64,000 bases of DNA from Roseivirga sp. UBA6052 (GTDB taxonomy: Bacteria > Bacteroidota > Bacteroidia > Cytophagales > Cyclobacteriaceae): assembly GCA_002427755.1 (NCBI GenBank), contig DIYO01000004.1, positions 310,001 through 374,000 on the forward strand, in the 5' to 3' direction. The notes under the pieces are model-generated. The model was not told the origin of the DNA, made no database searches, and saw nothing but the letters and a program-made list of their open reading frames with translations. Below, piece by piece: positions 51,960 through 60,150 of the stretch (positions are counted from its first letter, which is position 1; each line of letters begins with the position of its first letter). A program made the translations under genes and the position numbers.

Positions 51960-52023
51960 GTCATCCCCGTGGAGACGGGGATCTCTTAAATTGATGGAGA
52001 TTCCCGCATTCGCGGGAATGACG
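51960..52023. repeat. GTCAT...ATGAC mosaic repeat, copy 5
   Basis: GTCATCCCCGTGGAGACGGG carries hairpin 1 (CCCCGT-GGAG-ACGGGG) and ATTCCCGCATTCGCGGGAAT hairpin 2 (TTCCCGC-ATTC-GCGGGAA), closing with GAATGACG. This matches the end motifs of the other copies but has its own loop sequences. The remaining spacer (51870-51959) shows nothing recognisable. Confidence 0.7.
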
Positions 52024-52040
52024 TAAGAACAAGATCAAAT

Positions 52041-52071
52041 AAAAAAGCCTCTCTAGCGAGAGGCTTTTTTC
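52041..52071 (-). terminator. terminator of the carA-eno operon
   Basis: AAAAAAGCCTCTC-TAGC-GAGAGGCTTTTTT is a perfect stem with A and T runs, so it can also act on the plus strand. It lies 28 bases after the enolase stop. Confidence 0.9.
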
Positions 52072-52098
52072 TAATATCTATGTACTAAGTACTAGCGT

Positions 52099-53385
52099 CT
52101 AGTACGCTTTTCTAAAAGCTGTACCTGGGAATTCAGCTACTTCTTGTAACTCTTCCTCAATTCTTAGCAATTGGTTGTATTTCGCCATTCTATCAGAACG
52201 TGATGCAGAACCTGTCTTGATCTGACCCGTGTTCAATGCTACAGCCAAATCAGCAATTGTATTGTCTTCTGTCTCACCAGATCTGTGTGACATTACCGCA
52301 GTGTAGCCATTTCTTTGTGCTAGGCTTACAGCAGCAATCGTTTCAGATAAAGTACCAATCTGGTTTACTTTAATCAAGATAGAGTTAGCAATACCCTCAT
52401 CAATACCTTTTTGTAAACGCTTCACATTAGTCACGAATAAATCGTCTCCTACTAACTGAACTTTGTCTCCAATCTTATGAGTTAAAGCTTTCCAACCTTC
52501 CCAGTCATCTTCAAACATACCGTCTTCTATTGAAACAATTGGATACTTAGCACTAAGCTCTGCTAAGTAGTCAGCCATCTCAATTGGAGATAGTTTCTTA
52601 CCTGTTGAATCTTTGAAGTAGTATACTTTCTCATCTTGAAGATAAAACTCAGAAGAAGCTACGTCTAATGCGTAAACCACATCTTCTCCTACCTTATAAC
52701 CAGCGTTTTCAACAGCTTCAGAGATTACTTGAAGCGCTTCATCATCAGAACCTAGGTTTGGAGCAAAACCACCTTCGTCTCCAACATTGGTTGCTAAACC
52801 TCTCTTAGAAAGAACTTTCTTCAAATTGTGAAATACCTCAGCACCCATTCTAATCGCTTCAGAGAATGACTCGGCCCCTACGGGCATGATCATAAACTCT
52901 TGGAAGTCGATAGAGTTATCGGCATGAGAACCACCGTTGATGATATTCATCATTGGCACAGGGAGTGTATGTGCACTAACACCACCAACGTATCTGTAAA
53001 GTGGAAGTCCGAGCTCTGCAGCCGCAGCTTTGGCTACCGCTAGTGAAACACCCAAAATGGCATTCGCACCTAAATTTCCTTTGTTATCTGTACCGTCAGC
53101 TTCAATCATGATCTTATCGATCAAGTTTTGTTCAAACACAGAAAAACCGATTAGCTCAGCGGCCAATACATCATTCACGTTGGCAACAGCTTGCGTAACG
53201 CCTTTACCCATGTAATTGTCGCCTCCATCTCTTAATTCAACTGCCTCGTGTGCTCCGGTAGAAGCTCCAGAAGGTACAGCTGCACGGCCTAAAACACCGT
53301 TCTCAGTAATTACATCAACTTCGACAGTAGGATTACCTCTAGAATCAAGAATCTGTCTGGCGTGAATGCTTTCTATTAAACTCAT
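52099..53385 (-). CDS. eno: enolase
   Basis: Enolase interconverts 2-phosphoglycerate and PEP. The 428-residue protein has full-length family features: HARQILDSRGNPTVEVDVIT, AVPSGASTGAHEAVELRD, GDEGGFAPNLGSD, the metal ligands in ALDVASSEFY, SIEDGMFEDDW and QLVGDDLFVTN, the catalytic Lys in LIKVNQIGTLSE, and SHRSGETEDNTIADLAVAL. It starts 18 bases after carA in the same unit. A GTACTTAGTAC-type palindrome overlaps its stop codon. Confidence 0.97.
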   Translation of the reverse strand: MSLIESIHARQILDSRGNPTVEVDVITENGVLGRAAVPSGASTGAHEAVELRDGGDNYMGKGVTQAVANVNDVLAAELIGFSVFEQNLIDKIMIEADGTDNKGNLGANAILGVSLAVAKAAAAELGLPLYRYVGGVSAHTLPVPMMNIINGGSHADNSIDFQEFMIMPVGAESFSEAIRMGAEVFHNLKKVLSKRGLATNVGDEGGFAPNLGSDDEALQVISEAVENAGYKVGEDVVYALDVASSEFYLQDEKVYYFKDSTGKKLSPIEMADYLAELSAKYPIVSIEDGMFEDDWEGWKALTHKIGDKVQLVGDDLFVTNVKRLQKGIDEGIANSILIKVNQIGTLSETIAAVSLAQRNGYTAVMSHRSGETEDNTIADLAVALNTGQIKTGSASRSDRMAKYNQLLRIEEELQEVAEFPGTAFRKAY

Positions 53386-53403
53386 TTTTGGTATTGGTTA
53401 TGA

Positions 53404-54507
53404 TTAGAAAAGGTTTAAAAATTGATCAAACAAATATCGCGAATCGTGGGGTCCCGGACTAGACTCTGGGTGATATTGTACGGAAAACGTTTTCTTACCT
53501 TTTACCTGAATTCCAGCACATGTATCGTCATTTAAATTCACATGTGTAAGTTCCACCGTATCTGACTTTTCAACTTCTTCTCTGCTTACTGCAAAGCCAT
53601 GATTCTGAGAAGTAACTTCACTTTTCCCTGACACTAAGTTCTTCACCGGATGGTTCAATCCTCTGTGTCCATTGTGCATCTTGAAAGTTGAAATACCACA
53701 AGCCAATGAAATAATCTGGTGCCCCAAACAGATACCGAATAACGGCTTATCTGTTGTCATGATTTGCTTAGCAGTTTCAATGGCATAATCCATTGCTGAA
53801 GGATCACCTGGCCCGTTAGACAAGAAATAACCATCAGGATTCCAAGCTTCCATTTCTTCAAAAGAAGTCTTGGCATTAAATACTTTTAGATAAGCACCTC
53901 TTGAAGCTAAATGCTTTAGGATACTCGTTTTCACACCTAAGTCGAGAACAGCCACTTTGTGAGCAGCATTTTCATCTCCTACAAAGTAAGGTTCTTTAGT
54001 GCTTACAAAAGAAGAAAGTTCAAGTCCGTGCATAGAAGGCACATCGGCTAGCTTCGCTGCTAATTCAGCATCACTCAAGTTTTCCGATGAGATTATGGCA
54101 TTCATAGCTCCTTTGTCCCTGATCTGGCGAACCAATAAACGGGTATCTAAATCAGAGATACCCACAATATTGTGTTGCTCTAAATAATCTTGCAGAGAGC
54201 CGCTTCCTGTTGGGCGGCTAAAGTCTTGTGAGAAGTCATTTACGACTAATCCTCTAATCTTAGGAGCATCAGATTCTTGCTCAGAATCTTCTACACCATA
54301 GTTGCCGATGTGAGAAGTAGTGTTAACAACAATTTGTCCGTAGTAAGAAGGATCTGTGTAGATTTCCTGATATCCTGTCATTCCGGTGTTGAAGCAAATT
54401 TCTCCACCAACAGTACCAATTTTTCCGATTGCGATTCCTTCAAAGCGAGAGCCATCTTCGAGCAAGAGCACCGCTTTTTTTTGAGATAAGTTCAAGTTAT
54501 GCGACAT
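53404..54507 (-). CDS. carA: carbamoyl-phosphate synthase small subunit
   Basis: CarA is the glutaminase subunit feeding ammonia to CarB for arginine and pyrimidine synthesis. The 367-residue protein has an N-terminal domain (LLEDGSRFEGIAIGKIGTVG, FNTGMTGYQEIYTDPSY) and a class I glutaminase: SNGPGDPSAMDYA, GICLGHQIISLACG (catalytic Cys) and VQYHPESSPGPHDS (His and Glu). carB is not next to it; eno follows instead. The promoter at 54540-54570 is the best in the window. Confidence 0.95.
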   Translation of the reverse strand: MSHNLNLSQKKAVLLLEDGSRFEGIAIGKIGTVGGEICFNTGMTGYQEIYTDPSYYGQIVVNTTSHIGNYGVEDSEQESDAPKIRGLVVNDFSQDFSRPTGSGSLQDYLEQHNIVGISDLDTRLLVRQIRDKGAMNAIISSENLSDAELAAKLADVPSMHGLELSSFVSTKEPYFVGDENAAHKVAVLDLGVKTSILKHLASRGAYLKVFNAKTSFEEMEAWNPDGYFLSNGPGDPSAMDYAIETAKQIMTTDKPLFGICLGHQIISLACGISTFKMHNGHRGLNHPVKNLVSGKSEVTSQNHGFAVSREEVEKSDTVELTHVNLNDDTCAGIQVKGKKTFSVQYHPESSPGPHDSRYLFDQFLNLF

Positions 54508-54520
54508 ATGTAAAGGGGCG

Positions 54521-54534
54521 TGCGACTTTTCGCA
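54521..54534 (-). promoter_or_regulatory. small hairpin in the carA leader
   Basis: TGCGA-CTTT-TCGCA is a perfect five-base stem within the first bases of the predicted carA message. Its role is unknown and its size makes it weak; a bulged CG pair could lengthen it. Confidence 0.3.
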
Positions 54535-54539
54535 TCGTA

Positions 54540-54570
54540 CAAAAATAAGAGGCTTTTATTACTAGGCAAA
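54540..54570 (-). promoter_or_regulatory. Bacteroidota promoter for carA-eno
   Basis: On the minus strand TTTG (54570-54567), exactly 19 bases, then TATTTTTG (54547-54540), a perfect match to TTTG-N19-TAnnTTTG. Transcription should start about 54533, giving a leader of about 26 bases. Confidence 0.75.
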
Positions 54571-54631
54571 ACATGTAGTAGGTAGATAAATAAATGATGG
54601 CGAACGGAGTTAAATCACACTCATTAAAGCT

Positions 54632-55336
54632 CTAATTTTCTATCTTCTGAAAGAACTGCTTTCCATTTTCAAAAGAGATCAGTTTTAGCGATTCATCATT
54701 ATTCTTTGTTACCAAATACTTTTCAATAAAATACTCTTCATTCCAACTCTCATGCAGATTATCAACGGTATTGGATAAATATACTTTTAACCGATTTGCT
54801 CCTATCAATTCTTTTGTATCTATCTCTAAAGGATAAAACCCTACCCATTGAATTCTTAAAAGATAATTTGGGGAATCAATTTTTAAATTGGCCAAACCAT
54901 TCATATTGGTCATCTTTTGATCAATCAATGATTCTTGAAAAAAGAATGGATTTATACTCCTATTTCTTTCAATTACTAAAAGATTACCCCTTAATGGGGT
55001 TGTGTCAGCTTTATAAAAGATCTCGACTTGTAATGAGTCGGATACTGAAGATTTGACAACTTCATATCGAGACTCCTTGCCATACCTTCTTGGTACATAA
55101 GTCATGACCAAAGTATCACCGGTAAACAGATAGTAACCTTTGAATAATCTTGAGCAACAAGTACTGTTTTCAAACCTACCTATCGCTTTGAATTTTGAGT
55201 CTTCTCCAAAAACAATATTGTATTGATATCTAGAAGTATCTGAATAGAAGAATTCTTTTCCATGAATCTGGACCTGACTAAAGGCACAATTGCACATGAA
55301 TAAACATAGGACTAAGCAAATAAATTTGGCGCTCAT
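54632..55336 (-). CDS. secreted protein of unknown function
   Basis: A 234-residue protein with a signal peptide (residues 1-20, ending CAFSQ). The N-terminal half (about 22-105) is beta-rich with vicinal cysteines (ENSTCCSRLFKGYY) and resembles secreted sensor-like domains; the second half (about 115-190: TNMNGLANLKIDSPNYLLRI, QWVGFYPLEIDT) resembles a degenerate carboxypeptidase-regulatory-type beta-sandwich. I know no named family. It is monocistronic. Confidence 0.6.
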   Translation of the reverse strand: MSAKFICLVLCLFMCNCAFSQVQIHGKEFFYSDTSRYQYNIVFGEDSKFKAIGRFENSTCCSRLFKGYYLFTGDTLVMTYVPRRYGKESRYEVVKSSVSDSLQVEIFYKADTTPLRGNLLVIERNRSINPFFFQESLIDQKMTNMNGLANLKIDSPNYLLRIQWVGFYPLEIDTKELIGANRLKVYLSNTVDNLHESWNEEYFIEKYLVTKNNDESLKLISFENGKQFFQKIEN

Positions 55337-55385
55337 TATGATTTAAACAACCCTAAGTAAGAATTACCTTTATTATTAAGACCCT

Positions 55386-55414
55386 AAAAAAGCCCTAATC
55401 AATGGCTAGGGCTT
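55386..55414 (-). terminator. terminator of the desaturase gene
   Basis: GCCCTAATC-AAT-GGCTAGGGC pairs over nine positions with one mismatch and one G-U. On the minus strand TTTTTT follows. Confidence 0.75.
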
Positions 55415-55424
55415 CAGTACTTTT

Positions 55425-56405
55425 TTAAGCTGCAACGGGTGCAGGCCTACCTAAATCATAAAGCATTCTCACATGTGCTTTAACTGCTTTCCCAAAAGTC
55501 TGCTTAGAGTAATAAGGTATTCCAAATTCTTCAGCAGTCTCCTTAACTATAGGTGCAAGCTTTCTATAGTGCACATGGCAAACGTGAGGTAGTAAGTGAT
55601 GTTCTACTTGATAATTGAGTCCACCTACTAACCATGTAAACAACCGATTATTAGGACAGAAATTGGTAGTCGTCAATAGTTGATGAACCGTCCAGTTATT
55701 TTCTACTTCTCCAAATCTATTGGTTGTTGGGAAATCTAGTTTAGGCATGATATGAGCCATCTGAAATACAAAACCTAAGGCAAGGCCTGTAACAAAGTGC
55801 ATGGATACAAATGCCAGCAATACTATTCCAGGGCTTATAGGCAAGACAAGTAAAGGTATAACCAACGCATAGATATAATACATGACTTTCCATGCAAGCG
55901 CTGTCAGTTGTGCATTTGTATATTCATTCTTTTTGGTTAAGAAGCCCATGTCTTTGAACTGTTTCATCTTCTTAAAGTCCTTGGCTGTAACCCAGGAGAG
56001 TGTTGATAAACCATAAAAGAACCAGAAGTATAAATACTGATACTTATGCACTGGTAGCCATTTCTTATGTGGGTCGAATCTTAGAAAAAAGGGTTGATCT
56101 AGATCGCTATCCGCTTCATTAATGTTCGTATAGGTATGATGTAAAACATTATGCTGAATTTTCCATACCGTAGCGTTCGCACCAATCATATTCATGGTCA
56201 GGCTAAACAAGTAATTCACTGTCTTATTTTTAGAATATGAGCCGTGAATTGCATCGTGCATAACACACATACCTATGCCGGCAGTACCTAAACCACTAAT
56301 TATATATGCAGCAAAAACTAGCGGGGTGGTGGTAACAACGCCAATTGCGATCAACAACAGGGGTATGGCAAATGCGCTAATCATAAATGCACTTTTAAAG
56401 TACAT
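55425..56405 (-). CDS. fatty acid desaturase (acyl-lipid/acyl-CoA type)
   Basis: A membrane di-iron desaturase of 326 residues from the first ATG. The three histidine boxes are present: HDAIHGS (about residue 50), HNVLHHTYTN (about 86) and the QVEHHLLPHVCH (about 265). Four or more hydrophobic helices fit the family, which introduces a double bond into membrane acyl chains. Coding-like sequence continues 39 codons upstream without ATG, GTG or TTG (see 56406-56522), so the true N-terminus is probably longer. Confidence 0.9.
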   Translation of the reverse strand: MYFKSAFMISAFAIPLLLIAIGVVTTTPLVFAAYIISGLGTAGIGMCVMHDAIHGSYSKNKTVNYLFSLTMNMIGANATVWKIQHNVLHHTYTNINEADSDLDQPFFLRFDPHKKWLPVHKYQYLYFWFFYGLSTLSWVTAKDFKKMKQFKDMGFLTKKNEYTNAQLTALAWKVMYYIYALVIPLLVLPISPGIVLLAFVSMHFVTGLALGFVFQMAHIMPKLDFPTTNRFGEVENNWTVHQLLTTTNFCPNNRLFTWLVGGLNYQVEHHLLPHVCHVHYRKLAPIVKETAEEFGIPYYSKQTFGKAVKAHVRMLYDLGRPAPVAA

Positions 56406-56522
56406 ATTGAAATTGCCTGTTTTGTCTAATTCGTTCTCTTTAAAATAAAGGTTGACGCGCTTTTTAAGTGTCTTTGAAAACTCAATGTCCTTGGTTCTCG
56501 AAAATTTAGGATGTCTGATAAT
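56406..56522 (-). other. upstream in-frame extension of the desaturase gene
   Basis: In frame with the desaturase, 39 codons without a stop encode IIRHPKFSRTKDIEFSKTLK, KRVNLYFKENELDKTGNFN: the typical soluble N-terminus of such desaturases. The next in-frame stop is at 56535-56537. Only ATT or ATC codons (56517-56522) could start translation, so a non-standard start is possible. Between this and the terminator at 56662 I see nothing else. Confidence 0.6.
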
Positions 56523-56661
56523 AAGTGTTTTTAGTTAAAGGCTTTTCAGACAAATCAAGTGAGAGAAGTGTGTAATTCTCGAAGTAATTCTTGAATTGCA
56601 ATCGTTTGAAGATACACATTCAAAAATACCTAAACGAATAGATTAGAATTTATTGGGCAAT

Positions 56662-56692
56662 AAAAAAGCCCTAACCAAAGGTTAGAGCTTTT
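56662..56692 (-). terminator. terminator of the ribosomal alpha operon
   Basis: GCCCTAACC-AAA-GGTTAGAGC pairs with one mismatch; on the minus strand the U-run TTTTTTATTG follows, 33 bases after the rplQ stop. Confidence 0.8.
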
Positions 56693-56724
56693 AGTGTTTT
56701 ATATAAAACTCTTTGCTCGAGTTC

Positions 56725-57348
56725 TTATTCAGCTTTTTCTTCTTCGTCAGAAGACTCTTCTTCAGTTGAAGCTTCTTCAGATGACTCGTCAGTAGCTGCT
56801 TCTGCTTCAGAAACAGGCGCTTCTTCAGTCACCTCTTCCTCTACAACTGCGTCTTCTACTACTGGTGCTTCTTCAACTACTTCAGCCGTAGCCTCAACAG
56901 CTGCTGGAGCCGCTTCAGTAGCTTTCTTACCACCTCTTCTGCTTCTTCTGCTTTTCTTAGCTGCTGGTTTAGCATCTTCTAACAACAATTCGTTGTAGTC
57001 AACCAATTCAATAATACACATATCAGCATTATCACCTAACCTATTGTTAGTCTTTATAATTCTTGTGTATCCACCTGGTCTTGAAGCTACTTTCTCAGCT
57101 ACCTCGTTGAACAAAGTAGTCACAGACTCTTTATCCTGAAGGTAAGAGAATACTACTCTTCTTGAGTGTGTAGTATCATCCTTTGCTTTAGTAATCAAAG
57201 GCTCTACATACTTTCTCAATGCTTTGGCTTTAGCCACAGTAGTGGTGATCCTTTTATGTTGGATCAAAGAAGAAGCCATGTTAGAAAGCATCGCTTTTCT
57301 GTGAGATGCTGTTCTGCTTAAGTGATTAAATTTCTTCCCGTGTCTCAT
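56725..57348 (-). CDS. rplQ: ribosomal protein L17 with acidic C-terminal tail
   Basis: The first 120 residues are ordinary L17 (MRHGKKFNHLSRTASHRKAM, LISKAKALRKYVEPLITKA, ITRIIKTNNRLGDNADM). The remaining 85 residues form a low-complexity Glu/Ala/Ser/Val tail (EAPAAVEATAEVVEEAPVVE), making 207 residues against about 120-130 in most bacteria. Such tails are common in Bacteroidota L17 but unassigned. L17 lies near the exit tunnel. The gene closes the alpha operon. Confidence 0.95.
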   Translation of the reverse strand: MRHGKKFNHLSRTASHRKAMLSNMASSLIQHKRITTTVAKAKALRKYVEPLITKAKDDTTHSRRVVFSYLQDKESVTTLFNEVAEKVASRPGGYTRIIKTNNRLGDNADMCIIELVDYNELLLEDAKPAAKKSRRSRRGGKKATEAAPAAVEATAEVVEEAPVVEDAVVEEEVTEEAPVSEAEAATDESSEEASTEEESSDEEEKAE

Positions 57349-57353
57349 TTCTC

Positions 57354-58343
57354 TTACTCCTCTTCGAGTTTATATTTTGCAAGGTCCATACCGAAAGTAA
57401 GGTTCTTTTCTGCTACTAGTTGCTCTAGCTCAGCCAAAGACTTCTTACCAAAGTTTCTGAACTTCATCATGTCAGAAATCTCCAATCTCACTAGGTCGCC
57501 AAGAGTTCTTACATCAGCTGCTTTCAAACAGTTGTAAGCTCTTACTGAAAGATCTAGATCGTTCAATGAAGTTTTCAATAGCTTTCTCATGTGAAGCATT
57601 TCTTCATCTACTTGCTCTGGCTCATCTAATGCACCAGTTTCTAAGATCATATTCTGATCTGAGAATAACATGAAGTGCTGAATTAAGATGTGCGCTGCAC
57701 CTTTCAATGCATTTTCCGGGTGGATTGAACCGTCAGTTTCAATATCCAATACAAGCATTTCGTAGTCAGTCTTCTGCTCTACCCTTGTATTTTCAACATT
57801 GAATTTTACGTTTTTAATTGGGGTGAAGATGGCATCGATTGGAATAAACCCGAACACTTGCTCAGATGGCTTATTCTCCTCTGCAGGAAGATATCCTCTT
57901 CCTTTTTCGATTGTAAGTTCGATCTCAAATTTGATTCCGTTATCGATATTACAAACTACATCTTCTGGGTTCAGGATTTCGAAAGCTGAAGTGAATTTTC
58001 CAATATCACCAGCAGTGAATTTATCCTGGTTCTCAATAACTACAGTGATTTTGTTGTCTACTGTATCAGAGATTTTCTTGAACCTTACCTTCTTAAGATT
58101 TAGAATTATCTCCGCTACATCTTCTACAACACCTTCTACCGTTGAGAACTCATGCAATACACTAGGAATCTTGATTCCTGTGATTGCGTAACCTTCTAGA
58201 GAAGAAAGTAAAATCCTTCTCAAAGCATTACCAATAGTAACCCCGTATCCTTTTTCTAATGGTTTAAACGTGAACAGACCGTGAAAATCGTCTGCCTTCT
58301 CCATCACCACCTTATCCGGGATTTGAAATGCTAAAATTGACAT
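57354..58343 (-). CDS. rpoA: RNA polymerase alpha subunit
   Basis: The 329-residue alpha subunit: N-terminal dimerisation domain (FTFKPLEKGYGVTIGNALRR, ILLSSLEGYAITGIKI, GVVEDVAEIILNLKKV) and C-terminal DNA-binding domain (DLDLSVRAYNCLKAADVRTL, MKFRNFGKKSLAELEQLV). I start at MSILAFQIPDK (58343), the family's usual start; an ATG 18 codons upstream overlaps rpsD. It lies five bases before rplQ. Confidence 0.95.
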   Translation of the reverse strand: MSILAFQIPDKVVMEKADDFHGLFTFKPLEKGYGVTIGNALRRILLSSLEGYAITGIKIPSVLHEFSTVEGVVEDVAEIILNLKKVRFKKISDTVDNKITVVIENQDKFTAGDIGKFTSAFEILNPEDVVCNIDNGIKFEIELTIEKGRGYLPAEENKPSEQVFGFIPIDAIFTPIKNVKFNVENTRVEQKTDYEMLVLDIETDGSIHPENALKGAAHILIQHFMLFSDQNMILETGALDEPEQVDEEMLHMRKLLKTSLNDLDLSVRAYNCLKAADVRTLGDLVRLEISDMMKFRNFGKKSLAELEQLVAEKNLTFGMDLAKYKLEEE

Positions 58344-58374
58344 ATATCTAAAATTTAAAAGGTTCTTAAAATGA

Positions 58375-58980
58375 TTACTTAGAGTAAAGCTCGACAATCA
58401 ACTGCTCCTTGATATTCTCAGGAATATCTTCTCTTGTAGGTACGTTGATTACCTTACCAGTCATATCTGACTTGTTCCACTCTAACCATGGGTATTTCTG
58501 AGCAGAGTTACCAGCTAAACTCTCTGTAATTAGCTCAAGAGATTTTGATTTCTCTCTTACACCAATTACATCTGAATTCTTCACATGATATGAAGGAATA
58601 TTCAGAACCTCACCATTGATGGTGATGTGTTTGTGAGTAACTAACTGTCTTGCCGCTCTTCTTGTAGGAGCGATACCCAATCTGTATACCAAGTTGTCTA
58701 ATCTTGTCTCCAACAATTGAAGTAAGATCTCACCTGTTACACCAGACTTTCTAGAAGCTTTGTCGAATAAGTTCGCGAACTGACGCTCCAATACACCATA
58801 AGTATATTTAGCCTTTTGCTTCTCCATTAGCTGGATTGCATATTCAGATTGCTTTCTTCTTCTACCTCTGCCGTGCTGGCCTGGAGGGTAAGCTTTCTTT
58901 TGTAATGCTTTGCTGTGACCAAAAATAGGATCATTGAATCTCCTAGCGATTTTAGCCTTTGGACCTCTATATCTTGCCAT
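58375..58980 (-). CDS. rpsD: ribosomal protein S4
   Basis: A 201-residue primary 16S rRNA binder. MARYRGPKAKIARRFNDPIF, YPPGQHGRGRRRKQSEYAIQ, LETRLDNLVYRLGIAPTRRA and the S4 domain HKHITINGEVLNIPSYHVK are diagnostic. The N-terminal zinc-binding cysteines of some S4 proteins are absent. Confidence 0.97.
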   Translation of the reverse strand: MARYRGPKAKIARRFNDPIFGHSKALQKKAYPPGQHGRGRRRKQSEYAIQLMEKQKAKYTYGVLERQFANLFDKASRKSGVTGEILLQLLETRLDNLVYRLGIAPTRRAARQLVTHKHITINGEVLNIPSYHVKNSDVIGVREKSKSLELITESLAGNSAQKYPWLEWNKSDMTGKVINVPTREDIPENIKEQLIVELYSK

Positions 58981-58997
58981 TACTTATAAATTCTTTA

Positions 58998-59390
58998 TTA
59001 AACTCTTCTTCTCTTTGGTGGACGACATCCATTGTGTGGTAGTGGTGTAACGTCTCTGATGACAGTTACCTCAATTCCTGAATTCTGGATTGTTCTGATA
59101 GCAGATTCTCTACCAGCACCAGGTCCTTTTACAAAAACCTCTACTTTTCTCAAGCCAAGCTCGTATGCTTTAGAAGCACAGTCTTGAGCAGCCATCTGAG
59201 CAGCATATGGAGTGTTCTTTTTAGAACCCTTGAATCCCATTTTACCTGCTGACGCCCAAGAGATCACCTGACCTTGCTGATTCGTAAGTGAGATGATGAT
59301 GTTGTTGAAAGACGCCTTGATATGCGCCTGTCCAAGAGCATCAACCTGCACTACTCTCTTTCTAGCTTTATCTTTTCTTTTCTGAGCCAT
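58998..59390 (-). CDS. rpsK: ribosomal protein S11
   Basis: A 130-residue small-subunit platform protein. NNIIISLTNQQGQVISWASA, GFKGSKKNTPYAAQMAAQDC and the invariant ending DVTPLPHNGCRPPKRRRV are diagnostic. The basic N-terminus (MAQKRKDKARKRVVQVDALG) is a Bacteroidota-like variant. Confidence 0.97.
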   Translation of the reverse strand: MAQKRKDKARKRVVQVDALGQAHIKASFNNIIISLTNQQGQVISWASAGKMGFKGSKKNTPYAAQMAAQDCASKAYELGLRKVEVFVKGPGAGRESAIRTIQNSGIEVTVIRDVTPLPHNGCRPPKRRRV

Positions 59391-59426
59391 CTTAAAATAT
59401 CTTTTTCGGCATTAAAATCTTACTGA

Positions 59427-59804
59427 TTACTTAGTTGCCTTTTTCTTGTTAGCAACAGTCTTTCTCTTACCTTTTCTGGTTCTTGAGTTGTTCTTGGTAT
59501 GCTGACCACGAACAGGAAGACCTCTTCTATGTCTTAAACCTCTGTAGCAACCAATGTCCATCAAACGCTTGATGTTCAATTGCACTTCAGACTTCAAAAC
59601 ACCCTCGATCTTGAACTCTTCACTAATGATAGTTCTGATCGCTTTCTGTTGGTCATCATTCAAATCACCAATCTTGGTATTTATATCAATACCGGCTTTA
59701 TCCAGAATGTATTGTGCCGAGCTACGGCCAATTCCGAAGATGTAGGTTAACCCAATCTCCGATCTCTTGTGATCTGGAATATCTACTCCTGAAATCCTTG
59801 CCAT
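59427..59804 (-). CDS. rpsM: ribosomal protein S13
   Basis: A 125-residue head protein contacting the P-site tRNA and bridges B1a/b. MARISGVDIPDHKRSEIGLT, YIFGIGRSSAQYILDKA and RGLRHRRGLPVRGQHTKNNS are diagnostic. It starts two bases after rpmJ ends. Confidence 0.97.
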   Translation of the reverse strand: MARISGVDIPDHKRSEIGLTYIFGIGRSSAQYILDKAGIDINTKIGDLNDDQQKAIRTIISEEFKIEGVLKSEVQLNIKRLMDIGCYRGLRHRRGLPVRGQHTKNNSRTRKGKRKTVANKKKATK

Positions 59805-59806
59805 AA

Positions 59807-59923
59807 TTATCCTTGTCTTTGTTTGAATCTAGGATTCTTCTTGTTAATCACGTATAACTTTCCTTTTCTGCGGATTACTTTACAATCAGCGCTGCGCTTC
59901 TTGATAGACGCTTTTACTTTCAT
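59807..59923 (-). CDS. rpmJ: ribosomal protein L36
   Basis: A 38-residue protein, MKVKASIKKRSADCKVIRRK then GKLYVINKKNPRFKQRQG, too short for many gene finders. It has only one cysteine and no histidine, so it is the zinc-free (C-minus) form rather than the CCCH zinc-binding one. It lies between infA (seven bases upstream) and rpsM (two bases downstream), the conserved position. Confidence 0.95.
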   Translation of the reverse strand: MKVKASIKKRSADCKVIRRKGKLYVINKKNPRFKQRQG

Positions 59924-59930
59924 GTCTTAA

Positions 59931-60149
59931 TTATTTATACCTGTAAGTAATTCTTCCTTTTGTTAAATCATAAGGCGACATTTCAAGCTTTACTTTGTCA
60001 CCTGGTAATATTTTGATATAGTACATTCTCATTTTTCCTGAGATATGAGCATGAACTATATGTCCATTTTCTAACTCAACACGAAATGTAGCGTTCGGTA
60101 ATGCCTCAACTACTGTTCCGTCTTGTTCTATAGATCCTTGTTTCGCCAT
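59931..60149 (-). CDS. infA: translation initiation factor IF-1
   Basis: A 72-residue OB-fold protein that binds the A site of the 30S subunit. MAKQGSIEQDGTVVEALPNA, FRVELENGHIVHAHISGKMR and LPGDKVKLEMSPYDLTKGRI are the standard IF-1 sequence. It starts one base after the map stop. Confidence 0.97.
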   Translation of the reverse strand: MAKQGSIEQDGTVVEALPNATFRVELENGHIVHAHISGKMRMYYIKILPGDKVKLEMSPYDLTKGRITYRYK

Positions 60150-60150
60150 A

